Shown here: one piece after another, positions 9,849-18,171 of the stretch | Position numbering within the stretch: position 1 is the stretch's first letter | Layout: each line of letters opens with the position of its first letter | Source: CAZYME01 sp964648115 | GTDB taxonomy: Bacteria > Pseudomonadota > Gammaproteobacteria > Legionellales > Legionellaceae | Direction of reading: 5' to 3' | Assembly (NCBI GenBank): GCA_964648115.1 | Contig: CAZYME010000003.1 | Span: 74,024 to 138,023, forward strand | DNA length: 64,000 nucleotides | Notes under the pieces: model-generated | What the model was told of the DNA's origin: nothing | Databases searched by the model: none | Seen by the model: the letters and a program-made list of their open reading frames with translations, nothing else | Program-made: the position numbers and the translations under genes

Positions 9849-10913
9849 CTAAAACGCTGCTATATCTATTGTTTTCATAGCAAGATTAACGCGCTTTCCA
9901 TCCCTTTGTACTGTCAGTGTGATTTTCTCTCCCACTTTTATTTCTGTTAATAAATTATACAGAGTGCCGTAGTTATTAATGTCATGGCCGTTCAGTGCCA
10001 CAATCACATCCCCGATAGTAGTGTGTCCCCAACTACTTCGTTGCGTGCTACGTAATCCTACCTGAGCAGCTGGTGTGTGGGGGATGATCTTGGAGATCAA
10101 GATACCCTTGCTCACACCTAATCGTCCAGCAAGACTAGGATGAACAGGTAAAATTCCTATACCAGCAAGAACCACCCTACCATGTTGGATAATTTGGGCA
10201 ACGATACGTGCGATATCATCCGCAGGTACTGCAAACCCAATCCCAGCTGATGACCCTGATTTTGAAAATATTACACTATTCATTCCGATTAACCGCCCTG
10301 CGCTATCTAAAAGCGGGCCACCTGAATTACCAGGGTTGATTGACGCATCGGTTTGAATCATGTCACGAATTTTCAAGCCACCAACACCCGGAACTTGTCG
10401 GCCTAATGCAGAAATAACACCAACTGTTAATGTATGATCCAAACCGAATGGATTGCCAATGGCGATGGCCTTCTGACCGACCAAAAGTGAAGTCGTATGT
10501 GCCATTTCAAAAGGAACATATGATTTTAATAACGCTAATGCTTTTGGAGAGGAAATTGCGAGAACGGCAATGTCCTTGCGCGGTTCCACGCCAATTACTT
10601 TAGCAGGAACAGTCACCCTGCCAATGGTGATGGATAATTTATCTGCACCATTAACCACGTGAAAATTGGTGACAACATGGCCTTTGGCATCCCAAATAAT
10701 CCCAGAGCCTGTTCCAGCAGGAACCTCTTGACGCTTGTGTGAATGGTTAACGAGAGCCATTCGATGAACATACACCACCTTGGGAGACGCTTTACGAAAC
10801 ACCTCAACCGTGTTTCTTTCATCAGGCATCAAGTCATTTAAGTTCGCGGCATATCCTGGGAGGCAAACAGTGAAAGTGATACAAAAAATACAGAGTAATT
10901 TCTTAAAAAGCAT
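9849..10913 (-). CDS. HtrA/DegP-like periplasmic serine protease with one PDZ domain
   Basis: A 354-residue exported protease. The N-terminus MLFKKLLCIFCITFTVCLPGYAA is a clear Sec signal. The catalytic triad is intact: His85 (VTNFHVV), Asp114 (RKDIAVL) and Ser197 (NPGNSGGPL). A single PDZ domain follows from about residue 255 to the end. One PDZ rather than two makes it closer to DegS or small HtrA forms, but DegS is membrane-anchored while this has a cleavable-looking signal. An in-frame TTG lies at 10943, and ATG 10913 is chosen because it starts the signal peptide. It should act in envelope protein quality control. Confidence 0.9.
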   Translation of the reverse strand: MLFKKLLCIFCITFTVCLPGYAANLNDLMPDERNTVEVFRKASPKVVYVHRMALVNHSHKRQEVPAGTGSGIIWDAKGHVVTNFHVVNGADKLSITIGRVTVPAKVIGVEPRKDIAVLAISSPKALALLKSYVPFEMAHTTSLLVGQKAIAIGNPFGLDHTLTVGVISALGRQVPGVGGLKIRDMIQTDASINPGNSGGPLLDSAGRLIGMNSVIFSKSGSSAGIGFAVPADDIARIVAQIIQHGRVVLAGIGILPVHPSLAGRLGVSKGILISKIIPHTPAAQVGLRSTQRSSWGHTTIGDVIVALNGHDINNYGTLYNLLTEIKVGEKITLTVQRDGKRVNLAMKTIDIAAF

Positions 10914-11071
10914 AGTAGACCTAGGTTTATTTATTTTAAACAAACCGTATTATGCACTAATTTAGTCCAATATGACAAATTTAATACAAATGATTGTCAT
11001 GTCGAGCACAACCACCTCATCTCTAACATAGTGAGGGATAACGAGGCTGCGGTCGGAATAGCGTACATCAT

Positions 11072-11902
11072 TTAAGGTGTAAGCGGCGCTAACAAATCAT
11101 CCGTTTTAACATCCTCATCTTTTACCTTCTTGCCACTACCATTAATTTTTTCCTCTGCATCACCCACACGCATTCTAGAGGCTTTTTCGTCCGCTATCTT
11201 ATCGGGAGAAACGTTCCCAGATGCTTTGAAATATTGTTTTAAAAACCTAATGGGCGCCATTAGTGTCTCTTTGAATGATCGTGTCCCAGCTTCAAGCGTC
11301 TGCTCGGCAAAGTGCTCGGTACTTTCATCGTGGCGTATATATATCTTTTCTAATAAACCGGTATGACCTACATACAGTTTATCTAGATTTTCATTTCGAA
11401 GTTCTTCGTGGGCGATCAGAGAGTCTTGTAGATCAAGGCGTGAATCCCATATTGATGCTCTGTGAGCCTGTAATTTTTGTAATTCAATTTCATAAAATTT
11501 AATCTCACGATCAATTTCATCTTTTAATAAATCACACATCCCTTTTCGCTCTGGTGATTGCCCACCATCAATAATCGCTGAAGATTCTTTTAGCGTCATT
11601 TGAGCATACCGCTGAATCAGCTCCATTTTTTTATCTAAAATGCCCTGAATTTTTTGATCGATATATTCAATAGACTCTCTATTAGCCCCCAAAACTTGGT
11701 AATGGGAGTCAAAGCGTTTATTGCTTTCCATTTGTGTACGCAGTTTTTCTAACTCACTGCTTTCATGGAGAAGAGCACGCTGTTGAGCACGATCATTTAA
11801 ATGTTTATCTCGACTGAGCAAAATTTGACGAATAAATACGGATAAAGCAGTCACCGCACCGAAAACAACAGTACAAATGACCGCTATAATTACAGGTTCC
11901 AT
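11072..11902 (-). CDS. Unknown membrane-anchored coiled-coil protein
   Basis: A 276-residue protein that I do not recognise. Residues 3-27 form one hydrophobic helix. The rest is soluble and rich in Glu, Lys, Gln and Leu with long runs lacking Pro (about 45-200), consistent with coiled coil. The C-terminal 50 residues are charged and probably disordered (ADEKASRMRVGDAEEK). There is no signal-peptidase site after the helix, so it is most likely anchored in the inner membrane with the coiled coil in the cytoplasm or periplasm. It starts 29 bp after the end of the duplicated-domain gene upstream, so the two form a probable two-gene operon. Confidence 0.75.
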   Translation of the reverse strand: MEPVIIAVICTVVFGAVTALSVFIRQILLSRDKHLNDRAQQRALLHESSELEKLRTQMESNKRFDSHYQVLGANRESIEYIDQKIQGILDKKMELIQRYAQMTLKESSAIIDGGQSPERKGMCDLLKDEIDREIKFYEIELQKLQAHRASIWDSRLDLQDSLIAHEELRNENLDKLYVGHTGLLEKIYIRHDESTEHFAEQTLEAGTRSFKETLMAPIRFLKQYFKASGNVSPDKIADEKASRMRVGDAEEKINGSGKKVKDEDVKTDDLLAPLTP

Positions 11903-11931
11903 AACTTATCCTCCTCAGAGTAGCTTTCATT

Positions 11932-12585
11932 TTAGTGTAAATGAATCAATTGAGTATGAATTTCAACGGCAAAGTAACGACTAAAAGCTTGGGCTGTATT
12001 GACCATAGGCCATTGCTCTTCTTTGTCGCACATACGCAACATCTCAGCTCTAAAGATTGGATTGTAATGTTGATTGATAAATGGCTGAATTTCAGACAAA
12101 TTTTTGAAATTCTTCACCACAACTGTAGCATTCTCTACTAAATGCGACAGATTTACACGCTCCAGAATGCTGGTCATTTCATCGTCATCTTCAATCGACG
12201 CTCGCAACCATTTTAATAATACGGAACGTGGTTTGATACAAAGTAATTGCTGGCCTTCCTTCATGGAGGGCTCCATCAACACTACTTGTGAATGTAGCTC
12301 AAATTTAAAGCAACAAAGAAAATCAAGAAAACTACCTTCAATATCGCTACGTACATTTGGCCCCAACCAGCGGCTGATTTCATGTCTAAACATAAGAGGA
12401 AAATGCCGCTCGATCTCATCAAGCGTTGCCTCTTCACTGGCCTGCCTACGAATTACATATGCGGTACTGTCTGTTTCTGCTGCACGTTGCTCAGGCAAAT
12501 CAACATCGGGATGCTGTGCGGCAAGAAACGATAAAAATACAGATGTGGGTTTTAAGATAACGATTTCCCATTGACTTCTGTCCAT
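11932..12585 (-). CDS. Unknown protein made of two copies of one domain
   Basis: A 217-residue protein of no recognised family, but its architecture is visible. Residues about 5-103 and 110-217 are copies of the same domain. VILKPTSVFLSFLAA matches LCIKPRSVLLKWLRA. EIERHFPLMFRHEISRW matches EIQPFINQHYNPIFRAEMLR. FLDFLCCFKFELHSQVVLM matches FSRYFAVEIHTQLIHL. Each copy therefore has a KPxSVxL start, an FRxE centre and an E(I/L)HxQ end. There is no signal peptide or membrane helix. It lies first in a probable operon with the coiled-coil membrane protein, and the tandem repeats at 12741-12800 lie 155 bp upstream of its start. Confidence 0.8.
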   Translation of the reverse strand: MDRSQWEIVILKPTSVFLSFLAAQHPDVDLPEQRAAETDSTAYVIRRQASEEATLDEIERHFPLMFRHEISRWLGPNVRSDIEGSFLDFLCCFKFELHSQVVLMEPSMKEGQQLLCIKPRSVLLKWLRASIEDDDEMTSILERVNLSHLVENATVVVKNFKNLSEIQPFINQHYNPIFRAEMLRMCDKEEQWPMVNTAQAFSRYFAVEIHTQLIHLH

Positions 12586-12740
12586 AATGCTCTCCTAAAT
12601 TATATGACTCATCCTGAGTACAACTTGAAAAGCTAAATCAATGTCTATCTTCACTTTTTTAAGCGAAGACTATCAGATTACCATATGTTACATATTGATT
12701 TCAATATGCGTTATGAAAGCTCTATAAGGTGAAGGAAAAA

Positions 12741-12800
12741 TCTAACCGGTAAATGAAAATCCTAAACGACAAACGAACACCCTAAACGGTAAATGAGTGA
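12741..12800. repeat. Three 20-bp tandem repeats in a 417-bp gap
   Basis: Units 12741-12760, 12761-12780 and 12781-12800 share the pattern YCTAAMCGRYAAAYGAAMAY at an exact 20-bp period (for example CCTAAACGGTAAATG). The gap 12586-13002 between divergent genes is otherwise AT-rich and holds no gene. A 20-bp period is close to two helical turns, so three proteins could bind on one face. This is inference. Confidence 0.7.
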
Positions 12801-12944
12801 CTTTGTAGGGTTAAAAGAACACTGATAATTCCTTATTTGCTATTCATGACCAGGTAATTTTCAATGCGTATTCCATCTGTTAATGTGCTTGATGTAAGGA
12901 AATCAATCTGACCAAAAAAAGATACCGATGTTTATTTTCTGTGT

Positions 12945-12972
12945 TATATTATAAATTCACATCGTAATGTGA
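12945..12972 (+). promoter_or_regulatory. Possible -10 box and adjacent 16-bp operator
   Basis: A TATATT (12945-12950) is followed six bases later by the perfect dyad TCACATCGTAATGTGA (12957-12972), which is 30 bases before the ATG at 13003. A dyad just downstream of a -10 is where a repressor would block transcription. I see no good -35 at the right spacing, so the promoter itself is uncertain. Confidence 0.4.
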
Positions 12973-13002
12973 TTTTTATTAACCAAAAACTAGGAGCTTA
13001 AA

Positions 13003-13170
13003 ATGATGAACAGTAAAGCAAAATTAGCAACATCCGAAGCCCTTGAGTTATTAAGCAGAAAAGCGGACTCATCGCTCACCTGCCTTCATGCCAAGAGCAA
13101 GTGGAAACATCTACATACAAGCGCGCACTCAGCAGACGGAGCTGGCAGGGGGTATCTTTTCCGAAGCTAA
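13003..13170 (+). CDS. Short frame with the only good ribosome site before 13088; probable true N-terminus in another frame
   Basis: ATGATG at 13003 has TAGGAG seven bases upstream, the best ribosome-binding site in the region. It reads 55 codons (MMNSKAKLATSEALELLSRK...) to TAA at 13168. The long downstream frame is in a different phase, opens at 13055, and has only ATG 13088 with no ribosome site. The simplest reading is one gene with a single-base shift between 13055 and 13168, either real or a sequencing error. Alternatives are a leader peptide or programmed frameshifting. Confidence 0.35.
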   Translation: MMNSKAKLATSEALELLSRKADSSLTCLHAKSKWKHLHTSAHSADGAGRGYLFRS

Positions 13171-14137
13171 TGCCACAGAGTCCATTTCTTCACCTCAAGT
13201 CGTTCCCTTACCTCTCGCTCCTCCCCTGGCTGAACTTAATCAACAATTCTTAGCTACACACCAATCAGCATCTGTAGCCGCGTTAAAAGACGTCCAAACC
13301 GTCATGGTATTCAAATGTGGTGTTTTGTCACTATGGAAAAACAACGGAAGAGACATGGTTGAGATAGCCTCTAAAGAAGTTACTCCTCCTGCATATCATG
13401 CATTGAAATCTGTATGTCACGCCCCGTTGATCTGCATAGGCTCACTAAAATCTGAAAATGCTAGCGCAGAGACATGGATAGAGTTGTGCGAAAGACTAGA
13501 ACATAGCTTGAGAAGCGTAGATACTCAAAGGGTTGATGTGCATAGCCGCGAAAACATGGCTGCCATTTTACAGCATTCAGTTATCTGCATTAAACAGCTG
13601 CAAAACTGTGCCAGGTGGTCACTTCATGATAAGGAAGTAAGAGGGATATTAACGCAATACCAAAGAAGGATTGATGCGAACATCAAAATTCTTTCTGCGG
13701 CTGCAACCGAACTACAACTTTCTTCTTTGCATGAGATAATTCAGCAATGGATTACCACGCAAGAAATTGATTTAACTAAAAACCGAGTGCTTCTAGTGGC
13801 TCCGCATGGACCACGCAAGGGTTTCATCGAAATGCAATATTTCGTAGACCTGTACAAACGCCAATCAAAAGAAATAGACGAGCCCATTGAGGATAATTAC
13901 ATCTACTATATTGAGATGCTAGGTTCTCAAATGGGTGAGGTTGACGTAAAAACGTGTTTAATTGAGGAATTTCTAGCTCGAGAAGAGCAGAATAAAACTG
14001 TAGCGCGTTGGATGTTGGGTGATCCATTAGGTATGCAGCAGGACGTATTAAAGGAATGCGCTCCAGGCATTATTGATAAATTGCTCACGAAAGCGCCATT
14101 ATCACCTTTGCGTACAAGCGCATATCCGTCAACTTAA
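13088..14137 (+). CDS. Unknown protein, possibly 5'-frameshifted
   Basis: A 349-residue protein that I do not recognise. There is no signal peptide or membrane helix. A Pro/Leu-rich linker (VVPLPLAPPLAEL) at about 38-50 precedes a helical body. A compact, conserved-looking motif, VLLVAPHGPRKGFIEMQYF, sits at about 236-254. The hydrophobic strand followed by a HGPR turn suggests an alpha/beta core, but I cannot name a fold. ATG 13088 has no ribosome site, while the overlapping frame from 13003 has a strong one, so the real protein probably starts at 13003 with a frameshift. A dyad operator candidate lies just upstream. Confidence 0.65.
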   Translation: MPRASGNIYIQARTQQTELAGGIFSEANATESISSPQVVPLPLAPPLAELNQQFLATHQSASVAALKDVQTVMVFKCGVLSLWKNNGRDMVEIASKEVTPPAYHALKSVCHAPLICIGSLKSENASAETWIELCERLEHSLRSVDTQRVDVHSRENMAAILQHSVICIKQLQNCARWSLHDKEVRGILTQYQRRIDANIKILSAAATELQLSSLHEIIQQWITTQEIDLTKNRVLLVAPHGPRKGFIEMQYFVDLYKRQSKEIDEPIEDNYIYYIEMLGSQMGEVDVKTCLIEEFLAREEQNKTVARWMLGDPLGMQQDVLKECAPGIIDKLLTKAPLSPLRTSAYPST

Positions 14138-14158
14138 GAAAATTGCCGTCATTGTGAA

Positions 14159-14220
14159 CGTTAGTTAAGCAACCCAGTGTCACTGGATTCTTTGCTAACG
14201 CTCGCATAGACGGTTTTTTT
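14159..14220 (+). terminator. Imperfect hairpin plus T-run, also a copy of the AGCAATCCAGTG repeat family
   Basis: Arms 14159-14179 and 14181-14200 pair imperfectly (the right arm reads CACTGGATTC-TTTGCTAACG). After a 13-base spacer comes a run of seven T (14214-14220). It may end the 13088-14137 transcript, although the spacer is longer than in an ideal terminator. The sequence is a diverged copy of the palindrome at 23676-23737. Confidence 0.45.
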
Positions 14221-14324
14221 AACCAATTTCCGATAAGTTGATGCCTACGTGCGGGCGCATTCCAAAATTGATTTCTTTAAGAGATCTCTATATTCTGGCC
14301 AATCTCATCCTGTCTAAAATACCT

Positions 14325-15893
14325 ATGAAGCTCTTAAAAAAAATACTATTTGTTTTTATTATCATTGGTCTTTCAACAGCTCTGGCCATTTGGATGCTTA
14401 CTAAAAATTTCACACACACTGCTGTCAAAGATTTAATTAACAAAGAGCTTAGCGCAATTACCTCTCAAAAGAGCCGCATTGAAGGTGAAGTAATGTGGCG
14501 ACTTTTCCCCCGTCCTGGGGTGAAAATAACCCAAATTCATTTGGTGGATGGTGATGAGAAGGCGAACTGCTCCTTATTTATTGAAGATTTACTTTTTAAT
14601 TTGCAAATATCACCTCTCTTGCGCGGACAGCTTGTCTTTAAAGAAATTAAAATTGATGGGTTAACCGCCAATATTAAAAATCCGCAGGCTCAAACAAATG
14701 CTTGTTTTGGAAAAATGTCTGCCCCTGCTTCAATTCAAAATAATTTTGGCCCTTTGCGCTTCGCCATTGACCGTTTTTTATTAAAACGCGGGCAAATTGT
14801 TATCACGCAACCAAAACAAAAAATTACCCTCACAAACCTGCAATTAGAAGCAGAACAACTCAATTTAAAAAAGAGATTTCTTCCTTTGCAATTTAAAACT
14901 ACCCTTGCGATATCCACGGCACAGAATAAAACCAAAGCAAGCCTCACTTACAACGGGAGGATCCGCTTAGCCCCAACAATGCTTACTCAGCCAGAAATGA
15001 TGTTACAAAATACGGGAATAAACGGCCAATTATTGGTTCAAAACTTACGATTTAATCAATTTAAAATTTCTAAGCTAAGCGCAAGCGCTCGAACAAAAAA
15101 AGGAACTCTCACGCTTAATCCACTCAATATGTTAATTTACACAGGAGAATCGGTTGGTGATTTAAGCTACGAATTTGCCACTAAAAAACTATCTATTAAC
15201 CAAACAGCCACCAAACTTGATTCCACCCAATTCTTCAAAACTATTTTTGGGAAAGCGCTGGTGAAAGGTCATTTAGACATTTCAGCTCACGGCTCTATGA
15301 ATTTACAAGATGATAACTGGCAAGATAATCTAACTGGAAATGGGCACTTATCTATCAAAGACGGTGTTATATATTTTGTTGATTTTCAAGCTTTAACAGA
15401 TAATGCCTCCAAAAAAATTCACTCCCTTTCTACGCAGCAGAATCAAACCAATATGAATCTTGCATTAGAGCAACCGCTGATTAGCCCCAAAGCAAATCCT
15501 GTAGGATCAACTCCATTTCAATTGCTGAGCCTGCAATATCAATTAGAACATGGCAAATTCATTGGGGATTCATTGTTGCTACAAACCAATAATTTAGAAT
15601 TGAAAGGCCATGGTCAAATCAATTTAAACAACTATGCGCTGAGCGGTAACTTATCCGCAACATTAGTGACCGCCGATAGTATGGTGGGTAAAATCCAGCA
15701 GTTATTAGGTGGAAGCTTTCCGCTACTGTTAGCGGGAACTATCTTGCAACCCGAAATTGTACCTAATGAGCGTGAAATTAGCCCTATTGTTACACGGTAT
15801 GTATTGAAAAATGTTTTGGTATTTCCAGTTAAAACCATAAAAACTCAGCTGCAGAATATAATACTCACCCCCGCTTTACTATTAGCCAATTGA
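14325..15893 (+). CDS. asmA: AsmA-family protein
   Basis: A 522-residue protein anchored by one N-terminal helix (KKILFVFIIIGLSTALAIW), with the remainder periplasmic. The region around 40-110 (RIEGEVMWRLFPRPGVKITQI, then ISPLLRGQLVFKEIKIDGL) is the AsmA N-terminal domain. The end (LKGHGQINLNNYALSGNLSATL) matches the AsmA C-terminal part. These proteins are related to bridge-like lipid transfer proteins and affect outer-membrane assembly. A longer frame opens at TTG 14238, but ATG 14325 starts directly at the membrane anchor as in E. coli AsmA. Its TGA overlaps an upstream in-frame TTG of mutY, a pairing known from other gammaproteobacteria. Confidence 0.88.
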   Translation: MKLLKKILFVFIIIGLSTALAIWMLTKNFTHTAVKDLINKELSAITSQKSRIEGEVMWRLFPRPGVKITQIHLVDGDEKANCSLFIEDLLFNLQISPLLRGQLVFKEIKIDGLTANIKNPQAQTNACFGKMSAPASIQNNFGPLRFAIDRFLLKRGQIVITQPKQKITLTNLQLEAEQLNLKKRFLPLQFKTTLAISTAQNKTKASLTYNGRIRLAPTMLTQPEMMLQNTGINGQLLVQNLRFNQFKISKLSASARTKKGTLTLNPLNMLIYTGESVGDLSYEFATKKLSINQTATKLDSTQFFKTIFGKALVKGHLDISAHGSMNLQDDNWQDNLTGNGHLSIKDGVIYFVDFQALTDNASKKIHSLSTQQNQTNMNLALEQPLISPKANPVGSTPFQLLSLQYQLEHGKFIGDSLLLQTNNLELKGHGQINLNNYALSGNLSATLVTADSMVGKIQQLLGGSFPLLLAGTILQPEIVPNEREISPIVTRYVLKNVLVFPVKTIKTQLQNIILTPALLLAN

Positions 15894-15898
15894 AAAAG

Positions 15899-16969
15899 AT
15901 GACTACCTCTTCTATACAGCAAGAATTTAGTCTACCCCTGCTTAATTGGTTCGACCTATATGGGCGCAAAAATTTACCGTGGCAACACCCTCGTAATGCT
16001 TATCGAGTATGGGTCTCAGAAATAATGCTTCAGCAGACACAAGTACAAACTGTCCTGCCCTACTTCACTCGCTTTCTTACTAGCTTTCCGGATGTAAATG
16101 CATTAGCTCTCGCCTCAGAAGATGCGGTGTTCGCGCATTGGTCTGGGCTTGGCTACTACAGTCGAGCACGGAATTTACACAAAACAGCCTTGATCATTCA
16201 TACCGATTTTAAGGGGGAATTTCCTTCTGATACACAAGCGTTAACTAAGCTTCCAGGCATTGGCCCCTCTACAGCTGCAGCGATTGCATCTCTAGCATTT
16301 GGGAAACCGGCAGCGATTCTGGACAGTAACGTTAAACGTGTGTTGAGCCGCTATTTTTTAATAGGTGGTTTGCCTAAACAAAAAGTTGTAGAAGAAAAAT
16401 TATGGCAGCTAGCAAATGCCTGTGTCCCTCAAGAGCGCTGTGCGGATTACACACAAGCGATTATGGATTTGGGTGCTACGTGTTGTACGCCAAAAAATCC
16501 TAACTGTGTAGCATGCCCATTACAAACAACCTGTCTCGCCAAAGAACATGATGAAGTTGCTAGCTACCCTGCTAAAAATCCAAAAAAAATATTACCTCAT
16601 AAACAACAGCAATTTTTACTCTTGCACACTAATGATAATTTAATCTATCTTGAAAAACGTCCTCCTAAGGGTTTGTGGGGCGGTTTGTGGTGTTTGCCTA
16701 GTATTGATATGGGTAATTGCCCAACAAGCTATGTTGAAACAACTTATCAAATGCAGGCGCTCAATCTAAAAGAGTTGATAACTATTAAACATACCTTTAG
16801 TCATTTTCATTTGCGGATTAAAGCGTTATCTATGGAAACAGCTTCGACTCCATATTCAATGGCGGAAGGTCCTGGCCGTTGGTTTGCTTCTCATGAGATC
16901 CCCATGCTGGGCCTTGCTAAGCCTGTTAGTGTTATTATTAATAGCTTTATGGCTAGTAAGGGTGTGTAA
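15899..16969 (+). CDS. mutY: Adenine DNA glycosylase MutY
   Basis: MutY removes adenine mispaired with 8-oxoguanine, limiting G:C to T:A transversions. The 356-residue protein has catalytic Glu41 (SEIMLQQT), the helix-hairpin-helix LPGIGPSTAAAI with catalytic Asp142 (ILDSNVKR), and the iron-sulphur ligands Cys196, Cys203, Cys206 and Cys212 in the C-x6-C-x2-C-x5-C pattern. The C-terminal NUDIX-like domain follows (RPPKGLWGGLWCLP). The frame can be extended to TTG 15890, overlapping the asmA stop, so the genes are likely co-transcribed. The yggX gene that often follows mutY is not here. Instead a pair of inverted repeats follows. Confidence 0.97.
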   Translation: MTTSSIQQEFSLPLLNWFDLYGRKNLPWQHPRNAYRVWVSEIMLQQTQVQTVLPYFTRFLTSFPDVNALALASEDAVFAHWSGLGYYSRARNLHKTALIIHTDFKGEFPSDTQALTKLPGIGPSTAAAIASLAFGKPAAILDSNVKRVLSRYFLIGGLPKQKVVEEKLWQLANACVPQERCADYTQAIMDLGATCCTPKNPNCVACPLQTTCLAKEHDEVASYPAKNPKKILPHKQQQFLLLHTNDNLIYLEKRPPKGLWGGLWCLPSIDMGNCPTSYVETTYQMQALNLKELITIKHTFSHFHLRIKALSMETASTPYSMAEGPGRWFASHEIPMLGLAKPVSVIINSFMASKGV

Positions 16970-16996
16970 TAAACAATGTCTAGGTGAACCAGGCAT

Positions 16997-17152
16997 GACC
17001 GAGCCCCGACCATAAAGGAGCGGAGCAGTTGGCTTAACACGAATGCACTTGGTTAAGTGATTTTCTGTCACCTTTGTGCATAAGAAGTAGGCTTATCTTA
17101 GAGCACTGATGCACTGCCAACTGCTCCGCTCCCTTACGGTCGCGGCTCGGAC
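16997..17152. repeat. Inverted repeat with 37-bp arms
   Basis: Arm 16997-17033 and arm 17116-17152 are reverse complements with about four mismatches. They share GGAGCGGAGCAGTTGGC and an outer CCGAGCC. The 82-bp centre has no gene. The element fills most of the 245-bp gap between mutY and the exchanger gene. The arms lack similarity to the other palindrome families in the window. Confidence 0.8.
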
Positions 17153-17214
17153 AGTAGACTTAAACCTCTGAATCAAGGATTATATCGCTTGCGGTGCATA
17201 CACAAGGAACTGTC

Positions 17215-18171
17215 ATGGTAACGTTAATCACGATGATCTTGGGTTTCATAGGATTACTATGGTCAGCTAACCATTTAGTGACTGGCGCTTCGGGCGTTGC
17301 TAGTTATTATCGTATTTCTCCGCTTATTATTGGGCTCACGCTGGTGGCTATTGGCGCATCTATACCCGGAATCATGGTGGCGATTACAGCAGCTCTTGAG
17401 GGTCGCAACGAGCTTGCTATTGGTAACGCCGTTGGTGCTAACATTGCTAATATTGGTTTAGTGTTAGGTTTAACCATCCTTTTACGGCCTTTGACTGTTA
17501 ACTCCTCAATATTACGCCGCGAATATCCACTTCTTTTTCTGGTTATGCTATTTACCTATTCGTTAATGCTTGACGGTTATCTTAGCGTAATAGACGGTTG
17601 TTTATTTTTGGTGGCGTGTATCCTCTTAATCGGATATTTTATTTTTCTCGCGCGGCATTCAAGAAGCGATCCACTATCCAAAGAATTCCGCCAAAAAATC
17701 AATGTTAAACGCCCGCTGAAGGCAAGCCTAGTGAGTGTGGTAATCGGCTTAGTTATACTTCCGCTCAGCGCACATTTTCTTGTAAAAAGTGTTATACAAG
17801 TAGCTCACTGGTTTGGCATTACCGATTTAGTCATGGGCTTAACCATTATTGCCATAGGCACTACTCTACCCAATATAGCAACTTCTTTAATAGCTGCTTA
17901 CAAGGGGCAAGATGATATCGCTGTAGGTAATATTCTTGGTTCAAACATGTTTAACTTACTTGTCGTGATAGCATTCCCGGGTATTATCAACCCCTCGGCT
18001 ATAAGCCACGCCGTTTTGTGGCGAGATATTCCAGTGATGTTTGTTATTACGTTTGTTCTTTTATTAGTGAATTACCATTACAAAAAGAAGATTGAGCGTT
18101 GGCACGGTGGCCTACTTTTACTTATCTACGGCTGTTATATGATTTCGTTAGTGTTTAACGCTACCGCTTAA
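17215..18171 (+). CDS. CaCA-superfamily exchanger (YrbG-like) lacking both signature glutamates
   Basis: A 318-residue membrane protein with about ten helices and the two alpha-repeats of cation/Ca exchangers. Repeat 1 reads GLTLVAIGASIPG (residue 52 is Gly) then AIGNAVGANIANI. Repeat 2 reads GLTIIAIGTTLPN (residue 220 is Asn) then AVGNILGSNMFNL. In the family the residue after S-L-P is Glu in both repeats and binds the transported cation. Here both are replaced, so calcium exchange is doubtful. The start is ATG 17215 with AAGGA six bases upstream. A GTG at 17194 is in frame but lacks a site. It ends convergently with the Sel1 gene, the two stop codons sharing TTAA. Confidence 0.88.
   Translation: MVTLITMILGFIGLLWSANHLVTGASGVASYYRISPLIIGLTLVAIGASIPGIMVAITAALEGRNELAIGNAVGANIANIGLVLGLTILLRPLTVNSSILRREYPLLFLVMLFTYSLMLDGYLSVIDGCLFLVACILLIGYFIFLARHSRSDPLSKEFRQKINVKRPLKASLVSVVIGLVILPLSAHFLVKSVIQVAHWFGITDLVMGLTIIAIGTTLPNIATSLIAAYKGQDDIAVGNILGSNMFNLLVVIAFPGIINPSAISHAVLWRDIPVMFVITFVLLLVNYHYKKKIERWHGGLLLLIYGCYMISLVFNATA

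Noticed and set aside
12741..12800. CRISPR array
   Set aside because: The three 20-bp units abut without spacers and no cas gene is present. No CRISPR array is seen in the window.
12741..12972. Replication origin based on iteron-like repeats
   Set aside because: No DnaA boxes, no replication-initiator gene and no AT-rich unwinding element with them.
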